Source: Desulfovibrio sp. UBA6121 (GTDB lineage Bacteria; Desulfobacterota; Desulfovibrionia; Desulfovibrionales; Desulfovibrionaceae). Taken from it: 9,891 nt of DNA. Of this stretch, positions 5,934 to 9,891 are shown piece after piece. The notes beneath the pieces were generated by a model. It searched no databases. It was not told where the DNA came from and saw only the letters and a program-made list of their open reading frames with translations. Location: positions 1-9,891 of the forward strand of contig DIVX01000027.1 in the NCBI GenBank assembly GCA_002422505.1, read 5' to 3'. The position numbers and the translations under genes are program-made. Position 1 is the stretch's first letter. Every line of letters begins with the position of its first letter.

Positions 5934-7142
5934 CTAGCCGTCCAGCCGGGCGCTGTATTCCTCAATGACGCGTGCGCGGTCCATGTCCGCCACGATGAGC
6001 TTCTTGCCGATGGCCAGGTCGTCCCAGGCGGGCTGCAGGCCTATTTCGCGCCGGGCCTTGGCCGGGTCGGAAAAGGCCAGGGTCTTCTCGCCCATGTGGG
6101 TGTCGTCGCCCATGAACACCAGCATGCGGCGCTCGCCGTTGCCGCGCCGGCGGTTCTTCTCGTACAGCACCGAGATGAGGAACTCCGTGTAGCGCTGCGA
6201 CTGCGGGTTCCACACCTCATAGCCGTCCACGTCGTAGCTGGCCAGCAGAATGGGCCAGAACTGCTCCGGGTGCGGAATGACCACCCCGCCGCCAAGGCCG
6301 CGAACTTCCTCGATGAATTCCGTGGTGCGGTAAAAGTAGGTCAGCGGGAACTGCGCCTTGACCACGGCCTTGACCTCTTTCAGGAACACCTGCACCCGGT
6401 TGGCCAGGGCGTTGCCCAAAAGCGGCCGCAGGCCGTCCACAAAGTTGCGCACCAGCTTGTTCTTTATGGCGTCCACGGGCATGTCGCCCGCGTGGCGTTC
6501 CATAAGCTCGGCCAGCTTGAGGCAGCAGGCGCGGGCCATGGCCACCACGGCCTCGTCCGAGCCGGACTCTTTGGCCGCCTGGGCCAGGCGTTCCTCGTCG
6601 GGCCTGGTCACGGTGGTAAGATAGTCGAAGAGCTGGCTTTGGCGGTAGGCGTGGGTGTGGGCCAGCATGCTTTTCAGCACCGCCGCGTTCTGGAGCTTTT
6701 CCGTGCGGAAGTGCAGCAGCAGCTGCACCTTCTGGTTGAAGCCGCGCGAATAGCAGTCCACCTCCACCCCGGTGTACGGCCCGTATTCCATGAGCTCGTT
6801 GTGCTGGGTGGGAATGATGAGGCTTTTGCGCGCCGCAGGGTAGCTGGCCTCGATGCGCCGCTTGATGAGCTCCATGGGCACGTGCTCCGGGTGCCAGTGC
6901 ACGGCCAGCAGGGAGTCCTGCGCGGGCATGACCACGGCGGGCGTGGCGATGCGCTCTCGGGCCTCCGCGTCCAGGGTGGTGTCGATGAGGGCGGCGAAGA
7001 GCCGCTCGTCAAATTCGGTCACGTCGGCCGTCAGGCCCTTGGCGTCCGGGATCTCCTGGCAGGCCAGCCCCTCGCTCGCCGTGTCGGGGCCGGGGGTGGC
7101 CGAAATCGAGGTCTGGCCTCGCGAATCGCTTAGGGGTTTCAT
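5934..7142 (-). CDS. PHP-domain putative phosphoesterase
   Basis: I do not know a named family for this 402-residue protein, but the motifs of a PHP (polymerase and histidinol phosphatase) metallohydrolase fold can be read in order: AVHWHPE (His82, His84), PTQHNE (His114, with Gln replacing the Asp of TDH), GVEVDC (Glu127), GGGVVIPHPEQF (His291), VDGYEVWNP (Glu309) and FMGDDTHMG (Asp347, His349). All the usual metal-ligand positions appear filled. A mostly helical insertion of about 160 residues separates Glu127 from His291. Residues 1-75 look flexible and carry no clear domain. The start ATG 7142 has AAGGAG seven bases upstream. The gene begins 40 bases after the XXXCH stop and ends 20 bases before amphi-Trp. 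A phosphatase or phosphodiesterase role is inferred from fold only. Confidence 0.75.
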   Translation of the reverse strand: MKPLSDSRGQTSISATPGPDTASEGLACQEIPDAKGLTADVTEFDERLFAALIDTTLDAEARERIATPAVVMPAQDSLLAVHWHPEHVPMELIKRRIEASYPAARKSLIIPTQHNELMEYGPYTGVEVDCYSRGFNQKVQLLLHFRTEKLQNAAVLKSMLAHTHAYRQSQLFDYLTTVTRPDEERLAQAAKESGSDEAVVAMARACCLKLAELMERHAGDMPVDAIKNKLVRNFVDGLRPLLGNALANRVQVFLKEVKAVVKAQFPLTYFYRTTEFIEEVRGLGGGVVIPHPEQFWPILLASYDVDGYEVWNPQSQRYTEFLISVLYEKNRRRGNGERRMLVFMGDDTHMGEKTLAFSDPAKARREIGLQPAWDDLAIGKKLIVADMDRARVIEEYSARLDG

Positions 7143-7182
7143 CCGCGCTCCTTGCCCGCCAAATGCGGCGGGGCGAAAATTA

Positions 7183-8088
7183 TCAGCGGAACTGGGCGTG
7201 GCAGGCGGTCCTGCGGCGCTCCAAACGCGTCAGCACCTCGGCCAGGGCCGCAACGTCGCGGGCGCTCACCGCCCGGCGCAAGGCGCGCGCGTCCTCCAGA
7301 AACACCGCGTTGGCGCGGGCAAGCTCCGTCGCCTCCGGCCCGTTGGCGTTTTTAAGCGGCTGCGCCATCTCGGTCATGGACTCGCTCAAGGCCAGAAACG
7401 ACTCCAACACGTCTTGCCCTGGCATGCGCCCGGCCTCGGCTGCGGCGCGTAGGGCCTTGTAATCCGCCTGCATGGACTTTTTGAGCTGGCGGTATTTCTC
7501 TCGCGCGCGGGCGTCGGCGTCCGCCGCTTTTGGAGCCTTGGCGGCCCCGTAATTTCTGCCAGAAATCCCGCAGAGGCCGCCGCCATGGCTGCCGGACTGA
7601 TGGCGGGATTGACAGCTGGACTGCCCGCCGGAGAGCCCGCCTGCCGCGCCGTGCACCGCCCTGGCTGTCGTCTCGTCTGCTGTTTCGCCTGCTGACGGGC
7701 ACCCGCGCCCGCCGCCGTGAGCGGCAAACGCCGCGCCGCCCGCCGCGTGGGGCACCCGCACCTCGTGGGCGCGCTTGGCCTTGAGGGCGAGGCTGAAGCC
7801 CTGGGCCGCGCCCGGCGCTGCGCCTTTGGCGCGGGCCACCAGCACCAGCTTACGCAGTTCGGCCACGGGCAGCGAGGCCAGCGCGCCCCGGAGCGCACTC
7901 TGTGCGTGGGCGTCCGGCTTCAGGGGCCCGGCGACGTTGTCCGCAGCGTCATTGCCCGCAGCGTTCAGGTCCGCAGGGCTTTGCCCCGCAGGGTTGCGGC
8001 CTTGGCCTTCCAGCACGTCGGCCAGCGCGCGCAGCAGGCGCGGCAGGGCTCCGGGCTCCAGGTCGGCTTCGAACTTCCAGGCGCTCAT
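7183..8088 (-). CDS. XXXCH-domain protein (GAK system)
   Basis: The 301-residue product has three regions. Residues 1-110 (AWKFEADLEPGALPRLLRAL ... LRKLVLVARAKG ... FSLALKAKRA) have a helix/strand pattern resembling an amphi-Trp domain. Residues about 112-190 are a low-complexity Gly/Ala/Ser/His linker. Residues 195-301 form a likely helical bundle (KYRQLKKSMQADYKALRAA ... LSESMTEMAQPL ... FLEDARALRRAV) ending in ERRRTACHAQFR, the XXXCH motif, with Cys296-His297 in the place of the CxxCH haem site of cytochrome c'-like bundles. There is only one Cys in that motif and no signal peptide, so ordinary covalent haem attachment is not expected. The start ATG 8088 is preceded by AAGGAAGG. It lies 42 bases after aroL. 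XXXCH proteins occur with GAK clusters; their function is unknown. Confidence 0.78.
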   Translation of the reverse strand: MSAWKFEADLEPGALPRLLRALADVLEGQGRNPAGQSPADLNAAGNDAADNVAGPLKPDAHAQSALRGALASLPVAELRKLVLVARAKGAAPGAAQGFSLALKAKRAHEVRVPHAAGGAAFAAHGGGRGCPSAGETADETTARAVHGAAGGLSGGQSSCQSRHQSGSHGGGLCGISGRNYGAAKAPKAADADARAREKYRQLKKSMQADYKALRAAAEAGRMPGQDVLESFLALSESMTEMAQPLKNANGPEATELARANAVFLEDARALRRAVSARDVAALAEVLTRLERRRTACHAQFR

Positions 8089-8130
8089 GCGGCACCTTCC
8101 TTGCGCGCAACGCGTGCGCAGAAAATCATG

Positions 8131-8694
8131 CTACGAGATTCGGCCACGCCCGGCAACCGCCCGGCGCAGGCCGCCCAGGCGCTCCACCTCGGCCAGGGCC
8201 AGCTCCACCAGCTCCGGCAGGGGGGCCTCCGCCGGGAGCACCGCGTTGGCGCAGGCCAGGTACAGCGCGCCGCGCTCGGCCAGCACCTGGCTCACCTCGT
8301 CCACCACGCCGCCGCCGGTAAGGGTGGGCCGCTGGGCCGCCAGGGGATCGCGCAGGAGGCGCTCGGCCAGCACTTCTGCGCTGGCCTTGAGGTACAGCAC
8401 GATGCCCGTGGCCAGCATGTCGCGGTTTTCTTGCCGCAGCACAATGCCGCCGCCGCAGGAAACCACCTGGCCGGAAAACACCGAAACATGCGCCAAGGCC
8501 ACGGTTTCGGCCTCGCGGAAGGCCTCCCAGCCGCCCGCGTCCACCAGTTCGGCCACGGTGCGGCCCGTGCGCAGCAGCACCCGCCGGTCCGTATCCACAA
8601 AGGGCCGGGCCAGCCGGGCCGCCAGCTTGCGCCCCAAGGTGGTTTTGCCGCTGGCGCGCGCGCCGATAAGATAGATGTTCCGCTCGCCCGACAT
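8131..8694 (-). CDS. aroL: Shikimate kinase (AroL type)
   Basis: The enzyme phosphorylates shikimate at the 3-OH with ATP in the cytosol, two steps before chorismate synthase. The 187-residue product carries Walker A GARASGKTT (11-19), the shikimate-binding FVDTD (32-36), the conserved Arg in WEAFREAET (56-64), SCGGGIV (79-85), the lid Arg in QRPTLTG (121-127) and ERGALY (140-145). TVAELV, the NRDMLATGIVLYL stretch and RPTLTG...EVSQVLAER follow E. coli AroL more closely than AroK. ATG 8694 is preceded by AAGGGAGG, and the stop is TAG. It is the first gene of the - strand operon whose last gene is aroC, so two shikimate-pathway steps bracket the GAK block. Confidence 0.94.
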   Translation of the reverse strand: MSGERNIYLIGARASGKTTLGRKLAARLARPFVDTDRRVLLRTGRTVAELVDAGGWEAFREAETVALAHVSVFSGQVVSCGGGIVLRQENRDMLATGIVLYLKASAEVLAERLLRDPLAAQRPTLTGGGVVDEVSQVLAERGALYLACANAVLPAEAPLPELVELALAEVERLGGLRRAVAGRGRIS

Positions 8695-9018
8695 GCCTGC
8701 CGCCTCCCTTCTCGCGTGCGCTCATTTTCCTGTGCGCTTCCCGCGTCGCGTCCTCCTCTCCCTACGGCAAATCGCGCCGGGAGACAAACGCCCGCGCCTG
8801 CCCCTTTCCTGGATTGCTTCCGTGTTTTTGTCGTCCTGTTTGCGCCCCGCACGCCACCAGCATTGCCCCGCGCCTGGCCCATTGCAGGCGTTGCCCCTGC
8901 CCGCCGCCCAGGTCCGGCCCCGCATGCGCCTTGCATCTGCGCCCGCTTGCGCCTAGAATGCGCGCTCCCGGGCTCTTCGCGCCCCATTCCACACGCCCAC
9001 AGCAGGTAAGGAACCTCA
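8695..9018. other. Divergent intergenic region between aroL and the YchF-like gene
   Basis: These 324 bases hold no supportable gene; the open frames crossing them have no family likeness. The right part contains a good promoter for the + strand gene (8931-8959). For the - strand operon I see only a weak candidate, TTGTCT and TAGGGA 17 bases apart (about 8764-8792 on the - strand), which I do not count as established. The region is pyrimidine-rich on the + strand and has a short T-run near 8824-8828. Confidence 0.7.
8931..8959 (+). promoter_or_regulatory. Sigma70-like promoter of the YchF-family gene
   Basis: TTGCAT (8931-8936) and TAGAAT (8954-8959) are separated by exactly 17 bases. The -10 matches the consensus at five of six positions and the -35 at three of six, in DNA that is otherwise very GC-rich. 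Transcription would begin about 50 bases before the ATG at 9019. Three copies of TGCGCC (8925-8930, 8938-8943, 8948-8953) lie in and beside the promoter. Confidence 0.6.
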
Positions 9019-9891
9019 ATGAAAACCGCAATTTTTGGCTTTTCCGGCTCCGGCAAGACCGATATGTTCGCCGCCCTGGCGGGCGAGAAGGCCGCCACCG
9101 CAGGCAACCGCGCCATGGTCAAGGTGCCGGAACCCCGCCTCGATCCGCTCATTAAGCTCTTCAACCCCAAGAAGATCACCTTAAGCGAAATAGAGTACCT
9201 CGACGTGCCCGGCGGCGGCGGCAAGGGCCACGGCCTGGGCGAGCGCGTGCTGAACGACATCCGCCCGTACGACTGCCTGCTTTGCACCCTGGACGCCTTT
9301 ACCGGGCTTTCCGACCCCAAGCAGCAGTACGGGGCCGTCGAGGCCGACCTGCTCGTGTCCGACCTGGCCGTTATTGAGAAGCGCCAGGAGCGCATGGCCA
9401 GCGACAAGAAGAAGAACAAGGACCTTGTGGACAACAAGGAAGAGGAGTGCCTGGCCAAGGCGCGCGCCCTGCTGGAGGACGAAAAGCCCCTGCGCGTTGA
9501 CCCCGCCCTGTGCGACGAACCGGCCATGCGCGGCTACCGCTTTCTTACCGCCAAGCCCATTCTTTATGTGTGGAACGTGGCCGAAACCGCCATGGATTCC
9601 TTTGAGGTGCCCGCCGACGGCCTGGGGCAGATGCACATGAGCGTGTCCGCGCGCCTGGAGCGCGAGCTCGCCGCCATTGTCGACCCTGAGGAGCGCGCCA
9701 TGTTCCTCACCGATCTCGGCCTCACCGAGTCCGCCCTGGACAAGGTCATTTCGCGCACCTACAAGCTCCTCGGCCTCATGAGCTTTCTTACCGCAGGCGA
9801 CAAGGAAGTGCGCTCCTGGCCGGTGCGCGTGGGCGCCACCGCGCCCGAATCCGCCGGGGTCATCCACACCGACTTCCAGAAGGGCTTCATC
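9019..9891 (+). CDS. YchF-family NTPase, divergent paralogue (3' end outside window)
   Basis: The 291 visible residues align in order with YchF/OLA1 P-loop NTPases, ribosome-associated proteins that often prefer ATP. The P-loop is GFSGSGKT (7-14) instead of the usual GLPNVGKS. DVPG (62-65) followed by GKGHGLGERVLNDIRPYD matches the DIAGLV...GEGLGN...IR segment, and NVAE (186-189) is the NxxE base-recognition motif that replaces NKxD in YchF. A charged helical segment at 115-155 (KRQERMASDKKKNKDL) is the coiled-coil region. LGLMSFLTAGDKEVRSWPV (251-269) and VIHTDFQKGFI (281-291) belong to the C-terminal TGS-like domain, of which about 60-70 residues should remain beyond the window. ATG 9019 has AAGGA six bases upstream. 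Because the P-loop is atypical, this is probably a second paralogue beside a canonical ychF elsewhere, so no symbol is given. Confidence 0.85.
   Translation, partial: MKTAIFGFSGSGKTDMFAALAGEKAATAGNRAMVKVPEPRLDPLIKLFNPKKITLSEIEYLDVPGGGGKGHGLGERVLNDIRPYDCLLCTLDAFTGLSDPKQQYGAVEADLLVSDLAVIEKRQERMASDKKKNKDLVDNKEEECLAKARALLEDEKPLRVDPALCDEPAMRGYRFLTAKPILYVWNVAETAMDSFEVPADGLGQMHMSVSARLERELAAIVDPEERAMFLTDLGLTESALDKVISRTYKLLGLMSFLTAGDKEVRSWPVRVGATAPESAGVIHTDFQKGFI

Noticed and set aside
7183..8088. Call as a c-type cytochrome
   Set aside because: No CxxCH motif and no export signal are present; only a single Cys-His pair at the C-terminus.
8764..8792. Promoter for the aroL operon on the - strand
   Set aside because: TTGTCT and TAGGGA have 17-base spacing, but the -10 matches consensus at only two positions.
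1..9891. CRISPR arrays, tRNA or rRNA genes, prophage genes
   Set aside because: No regularly spaced repeats, no cloverleaf-like or rRNA segment, and no phage protein families were seen.

Overview
The window is very GC-rich and reads as a chromosomal segment of a sulfate-reducing deltaproteobacterium of the Desulfovibrionaceae type. That assignment is an inference from codon use, from the protein families (a Desulfovibrio-like aroL/aroC pair, a divergent YchF paralogue) and from a GAK gene set, a group of families I know mainly from that clade. No rRNA, tRNA, CRISPR array or prophage was seen.

Layout: the 3' end of a glutamine synthetase gene (glnA, + strand, to 338) is followed by about 430 bases without an intact gene. 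This gap holds two tandem 3'-terminal remnants of IS481-family transposases. The left remnant contains a perfect 14-bp hairpin that probably serves as the terminator between glnA and the convergent operon to its right. From 765 to 8694 eight genes run without a large gap on the - strand. In transcription order they are aroL (shikimate kinase), an XXXCH-domain protein, a PHP-fold putative phosphoesterase, a small amphi-Trp protein, a PhoU plus APH-like kinase fusion, an ATP-grasp enzyme, an HprK-related kinase B and aroC (chorismate synthase). A 324-base divergent intergenic region with a good sigma70-like promoter separates aroL from a + strand YchF-family NTPase that runs off the right end.

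The centre of interest is the six-gene block 1840-8088 between two shikimate-pathway genes. Amphi-Trp, ATP-grasp, HprK-related kinase and XXXCH are the families that comparative genomics groups as the GAK system (Grasp, Amphi-Trp, Kinase), whose biochemical role is, to my knowledge, unknown. Here the block also contains a PHP-type metallohydrolase and a PhoU-APH fusion, so one operon carries three different ATP-dependent enzymes plus a putative phosphatase. Stops and starts overlap or nearly touch at several junctions (TGAcATG, GTGA), which suggests coupled translation and coordinated amounts. Inference: a phosphorylation or ligation system acting on a shared substrate or protein, possibly with amphi-Trp and XXXCH as carrier or binding partners. 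No substrate can be read from the sequence.
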